Below, in pieces: positions 1 through 10,394 of a stretch of 64,000 nt of DNA (its first letter is position 1; each line of letters starts with the position of its first letter). The DNA lies in NCBI GenBank assembly GCA_905221605.1, contig CAJNDS010002074.1:504001-568000 (forward strand), given 5' to 3'. The DNA comes from Symbiodinium natans (Eukaryota; Sar; Dinophyceae; Suessiales; Symbiodiniaceae). The notes below the pieces were generated by a model. It ran no database searches and was not told the DNA's origin. It was given only the letters and a program-made list of their open reading frames with translations. The position numbers were made by a program, and so were the translations under genes.

Positions 1-1
1 T

Positions 2-411
2 GCCAATGCTTCCACTCAACATCCCGGCTCCGTCAAGACTGAGCACGAGCACACCAAGCCGGCCATGAAGCCAACAAGTCAGGGGCGAGATGCTGACAAT
101 CGCAAAAGCTCCGCGAAGCCAGTCATGGAGCAATCGCACCTCGAGTTCTTGCAGTTCCTGCCGAGCAACCCAGCGAGTGACGATGGTGGATGTGAATGTG
201 GCACTTTCCCAAGCGAGACAGCACCATCCGGAATGTCAGCACACCGTGAGAAGCAAAGTGGTGTATCAGCATCAGAGGCAAAGCAGCAGACTCTTGGAGT
301 CACCAAGAGGAGGACCTCGAGGAGAACCTCGCCTTTGCGCCCAGGCCTCGTCACAGAGGCAAGCCGCTGCCGTGTATGGGAGGCAGCTCGGTATGGCAGG
401 CCCTTGGTGTT
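2..411 (+). CDS. Possible exon of an unknown gene at the left edge
   Basis: One frame is open from the window edge to the first TTTAGGG array. It is Ser/Thr/Gln-rich and shows no motif I recognise. A second + frame is open over much of the same stretch, so the coding frame is uncertain. The open frame runs straight into the array, which offers GTTTAG as a possible donor. It could be the end of a gene entering from the left, or chance. Confidence 0.2.
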
Positions 412-473
412 TAGGGTTTAGGGTTTAGGGTGTTTGGGGTGTTTGGGGTTTAGGTTTTAGGGTTTAGGGTATG
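409..473 (+). repeat. Degenerate TTTAGGG array
   Basis: Several TTTAGGG units with variants such as TGTTTGGGG. The array follows the open frame at the left edge directly. Confidence 0.8.
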
Positions 474-583
474 TTACCTTGTTGAGTCTTAAGAGGTTCT
501 GAATGCTCGTTGAGAGGTTTAAAGGGTCAACCTAGGCAAGACAAGCTTCGGGAGAAGTCCCCTCCCCGCCCGATGCGGGACGT

Positions 584-910
584 TTGCGAATTCGCATCAC
601 ACCACAGCACTTCAGCCGCTTGGGTACCACCTTTCGGCATGTGCAAGTGAACTTCTCGCCCGTCCACTTTGCCATCCAAGCTGTTGACTGCGCAGGCTAT
701 GCCTGGACAGCTTGTTCGAACATGATGCCAAGGTGCCTGGCAGTGGATCGATGCAGGTACAAGATCGACCCCAATGGCAAGGATGTGCTTGTTACTCTGT
801 GCACCGCCGACGAGGGTCGTCAGGCTTGGAAATGCCTGAAACGTCTTGAGCTGTTCCTGGCATACCAGACTGAAAATCAGGTCGGTGACAGCAAGAACAG
901 CTTCACCTAG
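584..910 (+). CDS. Exon-like ORF with possible CS-type fold
   Basis: A frame of about 108 codons ends at a stop at 908-910. Residues about 25-95 alternate hydrophobic strands, with a run RYKIDPNGKDVLVTL followed by a Trp (AWKCLKR). This loosely resembles the last strands of a CS (CHORD/SGT1/p23-like) domain, which is an inference from pattern only. No clear start or flanking introns were placed, and the antisense strand is also open. It may be a decayed copy. Confidence 0.28.
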   Translation: MRIRITPQHFSRLGTTFRHVQVNFSPVHFAIQAVDCAGYAWTACSNMMPRCLAVDRCRYKIDPNGKDVLVTLCTADEGRQAWKCLKRLELFLAYQTENQVGDSKNSFT

Positions 911-1147
911 AGATTTGAGAAGATGAGCGCCCTGCTTGTTGATGTGGACTGTCAGCACTTCGGGGAGTGCTGCCCTTGTTACGGTGTTTCTTCAAGCCCC
1001 GACTCTGACCTACAGATTGTTGCAGTCACACTGCTCTCACGCATCACACCCTCAGTTTCCTTCCTTCGTGTTTCGGAGAGAATGTCCAGAGTTGAGGCGC
1101 CAGGACCTATAGGATGGAATCAGCACATGCTATATCTGGACGTTTGT

Positions 1148-1224
1148 GATCGACAGGTTGTATGAGATGTTGCTGACGTCACGCTGTTGCTTTTGATCGA
1201 CATGTTGTATGAGATGTCGCTGAC
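1148..1224. repeat. Short tandem duplication, period 47
   Basis: A roughly 30 bp segment beginning GATCGACAGGTTGTATGAGA occurs at 1148 and again at 1195 with two or three mismatches. The rest of 1170-1640 shows no gene I can support. Confidence 0.7.
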
Positions 1225-1680
1225 TTCAGTAGGCTTCAGGTTCTACTTGCTGCATCGGCGGTTTTCGGACAAGCGACCTGTGCACTTGCGCATGTATTTG
1301 GAGCTAGTGCTTGTCCATTCGAACGTCTGATAAACCGAAAACGGCCCTTAGGTGCAGCCGTTCCACTCACATGACTTGTCCATCATGGATGAGATGCTGT
1401 GTGACCAGTGCACTAAGCCTATTCAGTGAGCGTGATGCTCTCTCTCCAGGTGAGTTTCCGTTTCCTTAATGTGCTGCGCACGCTGCTACTACCGGCAAGC
1501 TGTTTCTGGCTTCGCCTATAGGCGAACGCCCCGCCACAGAGGACTTGACAACTTGAGATCGGCGAAAGTGATTCTCCGCGGAGTCCGTGCGATGTCACTG
1601 CCAGGGTTCAGGGTGTAAGGTTTTGTTTCTAGCTTACAAGCTTTACAGGGTGGACTGGCCTTATGAAGGGGGCATTGCAG

Positions 1681-1827
1681 AAACCCTAAACCCTAAACCC
1701 CAAACCCTAAACCCCAAACCTAAAACCCTAAACCCCAAATCTAAGACCCTAAACCCCAAACCTGAAACCCCAAACCCTAAACCCTAAAACCTTAAACCCT
1801 AAACCCTAAACCCTAAACCCCAAACCT
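1681..1827 (-). repeat. CCCTAAA array, degenerate
   Basis: Tandem CCCTAAA with CCCCAAA and CCTAAAA variants. A GC-rich segment of about 110 bp follows, then the opposite-strand array at 1942. Confidence 0.9.
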
Positions 1828-1941
1828 GGCAGGCCCCAGCCCTCAGAGAGCGAAGCCCCTCGGCGAGCCAGGAAGCGGCCGAGCTGGCCCTGCTGGCGGC
1901 GGTGGGGTATCGTATGCACAGGCCGGTGGCTTCAAGCTGCT

Positions 1942-2215
1942 TTGGGGTTCAGGGTTTAGGGTTTAGGGTTTAGGGTTTAGGGTTTAGGGTTTAGGGTTTA
2001 GGGGTTTAAGGGTCTTAGGGTTGAAGGGGTCTTAGCGTTGAAGGGTTTAGGACTTAAGGGTCTTAGGGTTGAAGAGTTTAAGGGTCTTAGGATTGAAGGT
2101 TCTTGGGGTTGAAGGGTTTAAGGGTCTTAGGGTTGAAGGGTCTTCGGGTTGAAGGGTCTTAGGGTTGATTGGAGGGTTTAAGGGTCTTGAAGGGTTTAAG
2201 GTTCAGTTCAAGGGT
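1942..2215 (+). repeat. TTTAGGG array grading into a longer-period repeat
   Basis: Perfect TTTAGGG units to about 2010, then a degenerate repeat mixing GGGTTTAAGGGTCTTAGG and GGGTTGAAG blocks. The longer-period repeat appears to have evolved from the heptamer. Confidence 0.85.
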
Positions 2216-2320
2216 TTTGGGCTTCGAGTTGGAAGTAGGTATTTGGAGGTCTTGCGGGAGGATGTGATTGTACACCGTGCCGGGTGCACATCGTACACAT
2301 GAAATCGACAAGTCACAGAA

Positions 2321-2422
2321 TGGGCAGCTGTCAAAATTATGATCCCTTTTGGGGTACCCCAAGTATTAGGGGCCGTATTGTAATAGGGATCCAAAAGGGA
2401 CCTTAATTTTGACAACCACCCA
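2321..2422 (-). mobile_element. Introner-like element, family C
   Basis: A ~100 bp element with terminal inverted repeats, TGGGCAGCTGTCAAAATTAT at the left and the near-complement ending GACAACCACCCA at the right. It is related to the elements at 19876 and 27137 but in the opposite orientation. Its central GTATTGTAATAGGGATCC is shared with them as the complement. The surrounding exons are not identified. Confidence 0.75.
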
Positions 2423-2720
2423 AGTAGATTCGTTGATACTTCAGATTGTTGCGCGGAGTTGACTTTTGGTTGCTGAAAGAAGGAGTTCTGAGTTGGGTGA
2501 AGGGGTTCTTCCTGATGTTGAGGAGAGCGCATAGCTTGGGCTTTTCCTTTTGGGGTTTCGGGCCTGCTGATTTTGCATTTTTGAGGCTTTAGGCGTTTTT
2601 AATCCTAGAACTATAACTCTAAACCCTAAACCCTACACTTGGGGTTGTGTGCAGTTCCGCGCTGAACTGAGGCCCAAGCATTCTTTTCATTTCTTTGCTT
2701 CTTTTTTGGGGGGGATTTGG

Positions 2721-2820
2721 GGGTTTGGAATATCTTAGGGGTACCCTTTTTGGGGTCCTGATTATGAGGGGGAGCCTACCATTTGGGGGTGCAACTTGGG
2801 TCCTCTATGTTCGTAAACCA
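2721..2820 (+). mobile_element. Introner-like element, family A
   Basis: Starts GGGTTTGGAATATC, has GGGGTACC and GGGTCCT blocks, and ends GTTCGTAAACC. The arrangement matches the family A elements at 11077, 28154, 45571 and 47838. Confidence 0.55.
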
Positions 2821-2861
2821 GCAGTTTCCCAACCTCAAATATACATAGTAGTTATCTAATG

Positions 2862-2940
2862 CAGTGTATATATATATATATATATTACACGTATTATATT
2901 ATCTATATATATATATGTATATACATATATACATATTATA
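2862..2940. repeat. (TA)n-rich microsatellite
   Basis: Alternating TA runs with GTA and CATA interruptions. Confidence 0.9.
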
Positions 2941-3319
2941 TTTCCCTGAAGTCTTCCTCTGCACGTCTTCCAGTTTAGCGCTGTCTCCGGCAAGGCCGAC
3001 ACCGGCACATCACCGAGACTGGTGTCCGACCCAGCTGGTCTTTGATTTGAGGAATCCCACACCCTAAACCCTTAACCGTAACCCTAAACCCGAAGAAATG
3101 CTCAACATACACCTTGGGCATACCCTTAAAATAAAATCTCCCTTAGACTCCCTTATATGCTCCTTTTATAGGTTAAGGGGTATGGGTTTGGGGTATGGTG
3201 AATTATTCTTAGTGCCGGGCCCCACACCCTAGACCCTGAGTTTCGGTTTTTTTGGTAGCTTAGTGGTACCGTTTACAATTTTTCTTGGTTCTGGGTTCCT
3301 CATAAAGGGTGCCCTTATT

Positions 3320-3395
3320 ACCCTAAACCCTAAACCCTAAACCCTAAACCCTAAACCCTAAACCCTAAACCCTAAACCCTAAACCCTAAACCCCA
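3320..3395 (-). repeat. CCCTAAA array
   Basis: About ten consecutive perfect CCCTAAA units, directly upstream of the exon-like segment at 3423. Confidence 0.95.
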
Positions 3396-3422
3396 GAAGA
3401 GTGGCTCCTCGGCATGACCCAG

Positions 3423-3814
3423 GTTCGTCGAGTACGTCCACCGCTGTGAGAACTTTGGCAAACTGCAGGTGGGAAACCTGAAGCTCTGAAACCTGAAGCC
3501 TGCAATTCTTAAGCCCTAAGCCTGAACCCCAAAACCCCAAATAAGCCCTAAACCCTAAACCCAAAAACCCTGAACCCGAACCAGAGAGCTTCAAGGGGGC
3601 TCTAAGCCCTGAATCCTAAACCCCATAACCCCATAACCCCAAAACCCCGAAACCCCTAAACCCCCAAACCGCAAAAACCCTGAACTCTAAACCCCTAAAC
3701 CCCAAAATCCCCCAAAAAACCCAAAAACCAAAAAACCCTGAACCTGATCAGGGCAAGCTGAAGCTTGCCTCGGCCTACATCTGCGAGCAAGGGCCTGAGA
3801 CAGTCAGGAGCTGA
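3423..3814 (+). CDS. Last two exons of an unknown gene (inferred)
   Basis: Exon-like segment 3423-3468 begins after a CAG acceptor (phase 2) and ends CAG at a GT donor at 3469. It reads FVEYVHRCENFGKLQ. The second segment begins after ATCAG at 3752 in the matching phase and reads GKLKLASAYICEQGPETVRS before a stop at 3812-3814. The 283 bp between them is degenerate CCCTAAA-type repeat, so the intron would be made of repeat. The family is not recognised. Support is frame continuity and splice-site fit only. Confidence 0.4.
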
Positions 3815-3875
3815 TTAGGGTTTAGGGTTTGGGGTTTAGGGTTTAGGCTCACTCACCAGGATCTTTCTGGCTTGT

Positions 3876-3960
3876 TAGCCCAGTGGTGCCCTTTCCCCGT
3901 TTTTCTTGGTTCAAGGTCCCCTTTTAAAGTAGCCAAGTTGGCATCATGCGGTGGCGCGTG
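3876..3960 (+). mobile_element. Introner-like element, family B (partial)
   Basis: Contains TTAGCCCAGTGGTGCCCTTT, TTTTTCTTGGTTCAAGG and AAAGTAGCCAA in the same order as the complete family B intron at 11337-11462. The right terminal repeat is not evident. A further fragment lies at about 3254-3325. Confidence 0.55.
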
Positions 3961-4072
3961 CAACATGTTGTGCTACCCAATTGCTGGCGTTCGCTAGGCT
4001 GGCTCTTCTCAATGCGGGGAACTCAGTGTAGCCACGAAGCTGCTGCAGCCAGTGGTTTCGCCAACTCATCGA

Positions 4073-4148
4073 ACCCTAAGCCCTAAGCCCTAAGCCCTAA
4101 GCCCTAAGCCCTAAACCCTAAACCCTAAACCCTAAACCCTAAACCCTA
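4073..4148 (-). repeat. CCCTAAG then CCCTAAA array
   Basis: Five CCCTAAG units pass abruptly into CCCTAAA units. The same order is seen at 5233, so the variant monomer is locally homogenised. Confidence 0.95.
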
Positions 4149-4463
4149 GGGGCCTTGGAGTTCCAAGCCCGTGCACCAAGGAGGCGGCCGGGCGCTGGGC
4201 CCCCTCGCTGCATGCGGCTGCCACGGTGATGGTTGCAGCGACGATCTTCGGGAGGCCCGCAGATCTCATTTGGCCGGGGTTCGGCATCCGGGATCGTGTT
4301 TTCTTCTACACCCATGCGCAAACTAGGGGGAGACGTAGACCAGCGCAGCATGTCGTAGACGGAGGCATGCGAACCAGAAGCCCGAAATCGCAAAGCGCCT
4401 GTTCGTGTTCGAAGGCGCTGAGAAAATTCCGGAGTCTGTCTCACTCCCACACCCGCCCGCCCT

Positions 4464-4533
4464 GGTTCTTAGTAAGGGAATCCTTTAAGGGATTCTATAG
4501 GGCCCTCATATCCCCAATTCCCTACGAAGAGCC
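4464..4533 (+). mobile_element. Introner-like element, family D (short)
   Basis: Left end GGTTCTTAGTAAGGGAAT is mirrored by the right end AATTCCCTACGAAGAGCC. The centre carries CCTTTAAGGGATT, as in the copies at 28284 and 46515. Only about 70 bp long, so an internally shortened member. Confidence 0.65.
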
Positions 4534-4545
4534 AGCCAGCTGCAG

Positions 4546-4656
4546 GCCCGGGAACACGCTGCAAGCCATGGCCGTCCCGGATGGAGATCATCGGCGCTTG
4601 CATCAGCTGCTCGGGGGCTCAGACAGGTCCTTGAAGGTGTTTTGCCAAGCCCGTGA
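4546..4656 (+). CDS. Exon-like island, unknown protein
   Basis: After a CTGCAG acceptor there are 36 open codons, Ala/Arg/Leu-rich (LASAARGLRQVLEGVL), ending at TGA 4654-4656. It lies just after a family D element and just before a TTTAGGG array at 4675. No family recognised. Confidence 0.25.
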   Translation, partial: AREHAASHGRPGWRSSALASAARGLRQVLEGVLPSP

Positions 4657-4956
4657 TGCCAGTGTGGCCCCAAGGGTTTAGGGTTTTAGGGTTTAGGTTT
4701 CAGGGCTTAGGGTTGAGGGTTTAGGGTTTAGGGTCCAGCACTGAGACAAGCCCTTCATTCATGAGCATCCCACCTAGAACAATCGCGGGATCCTTATATT
4801 CGGGACCTTCGCTGCGTAGCATGCCCGGCTGCAAGCCTTCGTGGTGAAGGCGCGTGATTCTTCGAAGCACCTTCAGCCTTTTGGTGGACTGCCTTGGGAG
4901 GGCTTTGGGTTGTTCTTCAGGTTTAGGGATCAGGGTTTAGGGTTCAGGGGGTTTAG

Positions 4957-5061
4957 GGTTCAGGGGTTCAGGGGTTCAGGGGTTCAGGGGTTCAGGGGTT
5001 CAGGGGTTCAGGGGTTCAGGGGTTCAGGGGTTCAGGGGTTCAGGGGTTCAGGGGTTCAGGG
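4957..5061 (+). repeat. GGGGTTCA octamer tandem repeat
   Basis: About twelve copies of an 8-bp unit (GGGGTTCA) follow ordinary TTTAGGG-like units. It is an octamer derived from the telomere-like heptamer and separately amplified. Confidence 0.9.
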
Positions 5062-5125
5062 GTGTAGGAGTGATGAGCAGCAGACAGCCCTACACAGCTG
5101 GTGAAGGTCTTGCTTCGTTCGCACC

Positions 5126-5429
5126 ATGGAGCCCTGCTACCAAGCATGGGGGCAGGAGTCGGGCATCGAGCAGCATGCCATCTACCAGAAGTATGCAGGC
5201 CCAGCTCGAGTGAAGTGTGACACAGTTGCTGTATGCCCTAAGCCCTAAGCCCTAAGCCCTAAGCCCTAAGCCCTAAGCCCTAAGCCCTAAACCCTAAACC
5301 CTAAACCCTAAACCCTAAACCCTAAACCCTAAACCCTAAACCCTAAACCCTAAACCTACTTAACTAGTTCCTGTGCAGCAGAAGACGCAGCTTTCCTGGG
5401 AGGCAGCGAGTGGTCGCACATTGCCCTAG
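5126..5429 (+). CDS. Two exon-like islands around a telomere-like array
   Basis: ATG at 5126 opens 28 codons (MEPCYQAWGQESGIEQHA and onward) to a possible donor CGA|GTGAAG at 5210. After the array, a GTGCAG acceptor at 5378 leads in matching phase to QKTQLSWEAASGRTLP and a stop at 5427-5429. Another + frame is also open across the first island, so the frame is not secure. No family recognised. If real, the 169 bp intron is almost entirely repeat. Confidence 0.3.
5233..5355 (-). repeat. CCCTAAG then CCCTAAA array
   Basis: About seven CCCTAAG units followed by ten CCCTAAA units. Confidence 0.97.
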
Positions 5430-6158
5430 AAGTCTCTGGCTCAGGTTGCGCATGTGCTTCTCAAGATCTCTCAGCCTTGAGGCGGAGGTCCGTAACAGGT
5501 ACGTGGGCAAGTTTCGCATCCTCAGGTTACAGCAGATTTGCAGCAGAATCTGAGACCCGACTGAGCGACCAAATGCTTGCCAACAGCTATGTCAATTTGA
5601 CTCTGCATGTTCTCTCTTCGGCCACGGATTCTGTCGTCATGTTCTGTCGTGCCAGAGGGCAAATCGACCGACAGAGGGCCGCAGGATCTTGTCAGCGGCG
5701 GCCTGCTTGTGCAGGTAAGGCCGCGCCGTCTGCTGCGAATTCATTGTCATAGTGTAGAGGATCACGCAGGCATCCCCCTCAAAGGCCTCACAAACAGAAG
5801 TGAGTCCTCTCATTTGCCTTCTGTGATCCAGTGCCATGTTGTGGCACCTGAAATGCCACAAAAGCGGGGCGAGGCCTGGCTGGTCCTGGGAAGGTAGATG
5901 TTGGGAAGAATACCCTCAGGAATCGGGAAGAGATTGCATCAGAAAGCTGAGCTTGTGTGCCGCAGAGAAAACAGAGGGAGCAATGGGCTTGAGATTTGTA
6001 ATCTGCCCAAAAAAGTGCCTTGAACTGCTTTGCTTCAGTTGGGTCATCGTGGTTCTTAAGAGTATTCTCGTGGTTCTTAAGAGTATTCTCTTCGATTCTG
6101 CAAGATGGTTCAAGCCCAAAACCCTAGAATGCAAGGAGTCCTCGACCTCCCTGTGCAG

Positions 6159-9100
6159 GCGATTATCCGGCAGATTACCGCCTCAGTCACCTTCCTCCCC
6201 CTCCTGGATGAGCGCGTTCCTGAGTTGGCGTGTGGGCTCGATTTCGGGTTTACCCCGGAAAGCCCTAACCCTATTAACCCCGTATGGCTTGAGGGTTTTC
6301 TGCATGTTGTTACTTATAGAGTCAGCATCATAACCTGCTACCCAGGCCTTGTTCTATTTTCTTGTTTGTGCGGGTTGGAGGGGGCGCAAAGCGTTTATGA
6401 GCTGGTGGCTCTTCTTATGCTTCTTCCTGTCTCTCTGTCAGCTTGGGCTCTGTCACCACGTGTCGCACAAGCGGCAGAGGTTCAATCGGGGAACCCTGCT
6501 GCGATCTCAGCAAAGAAGTAGCGCCTAATAAACGCGTCAGGTCAAGACAAAGCAGTGCCTATTGTTTTTCACAAAGCCCGCAAAACACAAGCTCCCTAAA
6601 CCCTAAACCCTAAACCCTAAACCTTAAACCCTAAACCCTAAACCCTAAGCCCTAAACCCTAAACCCTAAGCCCTAAACCCTAAACCCTAAACCCTAAACC
6701 CTAAACCCGAAACCCGAAACCCTAAACCCTAAACCCTAAACCCTAAACCCTAAACAAACCCTAAACCCTAAACAGTAAACCCAAAACCCAAAACCCAAAA
6801 CCCAAAACCCTAAACCCTAAACCCTAAACCCTAAACCCTAAACCCTAACACCGGCGCCCCACGGTGTGCCTTTCTGCTGCTAAGGCCTTGTGCTTTCGAC
6901 CTCCTGATCTACACAGACCGTGGTGCCGAGGCAGCTTGACCCGTGATCCTGTTAGGGTTTAGGGTTTAGGGTGAAGTCTGAACTTCCTGTTGTTGGAGTT
7001 TAAAGAGATCTGATCTCCCGGCTTCATGGGGGTTGACCTTTAACCTACGGGACCTAGTAGGGTTTAGGGCAGGGGTACCAAGAATGGGTCACCATTCGGA
7101 TCAACGCCCCTTGTAAAATAGGGGTCGGAATAATTACAAATCTTATTCCCCTATGGCCCCTCTATAAGTATACCACAATCACACCCCCCCAAAACCCTCT
7201 TCTAATCATTAAGGCCCCTTTAGTACCTGCATCTCGGAGGTTCCTTCAGCCTGGGCGGAGAGTGATCCCAAGTACATCGTCGGTGAGACACTGAGAGTCT
7301 TGGTGGTGTGAGCCTTCTCCCTGGGAGAGTGTCTCTTGCGCATTCCAAGAGTCATCGTGAGGCCTTGAGGCCCGGAAACTATGTCCTAAATGTAGCGACG
7401 GCTCGAGCTGTTGTCGCATCGATATCGCGAGGAGGTGCTAGCAATGGCATCGGCGGCCGAGCCGCTGCTGGAAGCTGGACCTGATCTTGAGGCCGGCGTG
7501 ACCCCACAGGGAAGCGAAGGCGAAACAGTTCCGGGGGAACAGCCGCAGCGCATGCCAGTCTACCGCGACATCGTCTGCGGCCTCCCCAGATCGAAGATGT
7601 TCCACTGGTGGCAACAACACAATCTGCCCTCCACCCCGGGTTACGCTTGGAGCATGCTGAGCCGCCGACGCCTGCGTGCTTTGACGACCTTGGCCATCTT
7701 CGTCGCATCACTGCTGGCCGAGGGGATGTCGCAGGGCTTTGATGAGAAGCTGGCATTCAACAACGTAATCTTCGGCTTGCTTTTGTGTTTCGCTGGCTGC
7801 GCCCCTGCGTTGATGGAGTCTTCAAACCTCCCAGATGTCGCTCTGGGCGTTGCCGCGTCCGAGCACACCTGGCGAGCCGCTTGGTGCGTGATCGGTACCG
7901 CGGACGAGGGCACTTCCGCTTGGGAGCGGCGCGACGCACTATGCTCGGAACACTTGGCGATGTTCTGGGTCATCGTCCTCGTCATCATGTGCAGCGGGGA
8001 CGTTTATGCTCTGGGTGCCTATGGCTCAGCTTTGGTTATTCTACAGCAGACGACTGGCGTGCCAGGTGTCCCGTGCTTCCTGGTCGCCGCCTGCATGTTG
8101 GTTCCGGTCTACCTGGCGGAGCGCGTCTGGTGCTCGGCGTACGCCGAGCTTTATCGCAATAAACTGGCGGTTAAGAAGCTGCTGAGCGGCACTGGAGGTG
8201 CCTGGCTCACTATCGACATCGCAGCAGGGCACGTTCTCGAGATGTCGCCTGCCTTGACAGCCTTTGTAGGTCCCGTCCAGAAGAGCTGCGGCATCGCGGA
8301 CTTGGTCCGCCTTCACAAAGACAAGGAGACTCTGGACCACCTCGTACTGGGCTGCTCCATTGCAGCTTCTGCCGAAACAGCAGCACGCCGCAAGGGCGTC
8401 CGCTGGGCCGAGTATACCACGCTGCTCGAGGAGAATGTCGACGCGGCCTTGGCTCCACGCACTGTCGAGTCCCTCCGCTGCGCCCGGTGCCCCAAGGGTG
8501 TCAGAGCCCGACTGCCCGACTTGTCCCTTACAACCTCTCTGCGAAAGATCGCCGCCTCTGCATCTGGGTCGAGACCGACAGCCCGGAGCCCACCGATCCG
8601 CGAGTGGAGCTCGCTATGCGGGAACAAGCTGTTGCTGAGAATGAGAGCAGCAGCAGCCTGAAGCTGCAATCGGTGGAGACGCGCGAGAGGCGCGTGGAGG
8701 ATCTGGAGAGGGCTCTAGAGCAGATGCACCTGCTCTACTTGAAGGGCCTGGCAGAGCAGGAGCACTTTGAGCAGGCACTCGAGCGGCAACAAGCGTTGAA
8801 AGACGAAGAGAAGATGACGGCAGAGGTGTGACATACGGGGCTGCGGACTATGCTCCGCACTTTGAATCCTTTGATGTTAAGATGTGGGTTTCAGGGGGCT
8901 TCCGTTGATCCCCTCCAAATTGAAACCCCTGTATTGGTTTCAAGGGCCAAGAAGGCCTTCCGAGATTTCCAGAATCCAGAAGTTTGCACGTGAGAAAGAG
9001 AAGGGGCTGGGTAGTTTACCTTTAGCTTTTTTGGTTAATTGCGATGACAAATTAAAGGTTAACCTTTTTTGAGCTAGTATTCAGCCCCTAAGACAGAGAA

Positions 9101-9857
9101 GCCTTTGCAGATGACAGAAGGAGGATGCGTTGATGCACGTCTTCTCCCCACCTTCCCCACCTCCACAGCGACACACTCAGCACGACGTCATAAAGTCAAT
9201 GCCCAGAGGCTCAGAGCAGGGTAGAGCCCCAGCGAAGAACAGCCTGGGAAGGCCCAAAGGGCACATGCGGTTCCGGGGCGCTATGGTGGGGAGGTACTCG
9301 CGGTCCCCAGGCCCTATTTATAAACCCTAAACCCTAAACCCTAAACCCTAAACCCTAAACCCTAAACCCTAAACCCTAAACCCTAAACCCTAAACCCTAA
9401 ACCCTAAACCCTAAACCCGCAAAAGCCCTAGGAGATGAAGGCCTCAGTTTCCCCGTAGCCTTCTCCCTTTGAACCGAAGCCTTCAAGGCGAGAGCGAGGA
9501 GGTGAAGCTCCGCTCCTTCACGACCAAGATCCACAAGGTGTGGAGATGGGTTTAGGGTTTAGGGTTTAGGGTTTAGGGTTTAGGGTTTAGGGCGAGCCTA
9601 GGCAGGTGAAACTCCGGAACATGCACTTGGAAGCTTATAAGATACCTGCGAGAGCTGCGAGGCTTGTGAACTTGTTCGGACATGATCGAACCATAACCAT
9701 GTCCCTGCACGGCCGCATGCACCAATTTGATCCAAGTTGCCTTCAACAAACACATGCAGAATTCGGGGGGGGGGCCCTAAACCCTAAACCCTATAAACCC
9801 TAAACCCAGCAGGTGGATGGCGCCGTGGCCTACCGCTACAGTGAAGCTGGGGCCTAG
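6159..9857 (+). CDS. MAD2: MAD2-like spindle checkpoint protein, 3' five exons
   Basis: Five exons join in frame: 6159-6211, 6885-6930, 7240-7282, 9488-9537, 9813-9857. They give the C-terminal 78 residues of a MAD2 HORMA domain: AIIRQITASVTFLPLLDE, PCAFDLLIYTDRGAE, VPSAWAESDPKYIVG, ESEEVKLRSFTTKIHK, VDGAVAYRYSEAGA-stop. MAD2 changes fold to bind CDC20 or MAD1 at unattached kinetochores. This part is the beta-sheet core plus the mobile C-terminal safety-belt strand, known from the family. Phases match at all four junctions. Introns 1 and 2 have GC donors (6212, 6931), 3 and 4 have GT (7283, 9538), and acceptors are AG|G. MAD2 is usually about 200 residues, so about 120 N-terminal residues must lie upstream and were not found. 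Intron 1 carries a CCCTAAA array, intron 2 a TIR element, intron 3 a whole second gene, and intron 4 two arrays of opposite orientation. Confident on family; borders by eye. Confidence 0.86.
6594..6850 (-). repeat. Long CCCTAAA array inside MAD2 intron
   Basis: About 35 units, mostly CCCTAAA, with CCCTAAG, CCCGAAA and a short CCCAAAA block. It lies wholly within the intron 6212-6884. Confidence 0.97.
7118..7170 (+). mobile_element. Element sharing a module with 30810, family F
   Basis: The segment ATAGGGGTCGGAATAATTAC recurs exactly near 30810. Here it is followed by an imperfect complement (CTTATTCCCCTATGG). It lies in MAD2 intron 6931-7239. Ends are not defined. Confidence 0.4.
7444..8831 (+). 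pseudogene. Frameshifted membrane/PAS-like gene nested in the MAD2 intron
   Basis: Near-identical to the intact gene at 28559-29944. The ATG at 7444 opens an Ala/Glu-rich leader, then hydrophobic stretches (around LTTLAIFVASLLAEG and MFWVIVLVIMCSG), a PAS-like region and a charged coiled-coil tail. At 8513-8520 an extra 8 bp (TGCCCGAC), a tandem copy of the preceding bases, shifts the frame. The first frame then stops at 8659-8661, while the ancestral tail continues in another frame to TGA 8829-8831. The product would lose its last 100 or so residues. No introns are seen. It lies in the same orientation wholly inside MAD2 intron 7283-9487. Function is unknown; a membrane sensor is only a guess from architecture. 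A sequencing error could mimic the 8 bp duplication. Confidence 0.75.
9323..9418 (-). repeat. CCCTAAA array in MAD2 intron 3
   Basis: About 13 perfect CCCTAAA units between the nested gene and the fourth exon. Confidence 0.97.
9549..9592 (+). repeat. TTTAGGG array in MAD2 intron 4
   Basis: Six units starting 11 bases after the GT donor at 9538. The same intron has CCCTAAA units (9775-9806) just before its acceptor, so the intron is bracketed by arrays in inverted orientation. Confidence 0.95.
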
Positions 9858-10220
9858 GTTCCTCGACGTGCTTCACCCGGATCATCCCGGATCAGGGCTC
9901 TCGATTGCGGGCTTGGGTTTTGGGCTTCGAGCTGGACTCCCTTCAAGTGGATACCTTATACACGCAGTTAACTTTATAAATGCGCAGAATGCCTTATTGT
10001 CAATGCAAAGTGGAGGACTCTAATTCAGGCCGCCGCCTGCCTAGTGGCTATAGAGAGAGAGCCTCACGTGGCATGTCCTTCAACACCTTTCCCGCTCGAC
10101 ATTTTTCAACCTATACCCTAAACCCTAAACCCCTTAAACCCTAAACCCTAAAATTAAAATGACTTGCCTGGCGGACAAACAAGTTGGATGACAAGCCTTA
10201 GCTTCCTTGCATTGTTCCTG

Positions 10221-10287
10221 GGTAGGATTAGGGGGGGCCCTTAAAAGGGAACCTATATCCCAAGGGTCCCCCTAATCCTATCCTCTA
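10221..10287. mobile_element. Short inverted-repeat element
   Basis: TAGGATTAGGGGGGGCCCTT is mirrored by AAGGGTCCCCCTAATCCTA about 40 bases on. Size and TIR style match the introner-like families, but there are no other copies in the window. Confidence 0.5.
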
Positions 10288-10394
10288 GTTGTTTAATGGG
10301 CGATCAAAAGCTCTCCAAAAAATTCGGCACACCCGACGCCGGGCCCGGCTTCTGAAACTTTCGGATTATGAGGATATCGCGGTGAAAAGCCTGC

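Noticed and set aside
9400-9480. Spliced-leader RNA gene (CCGTAG near 9453)
   Set aside because: Only CCGTAGCC agrees with the dinoflagellate leader; the rest does not match and no donor follows.
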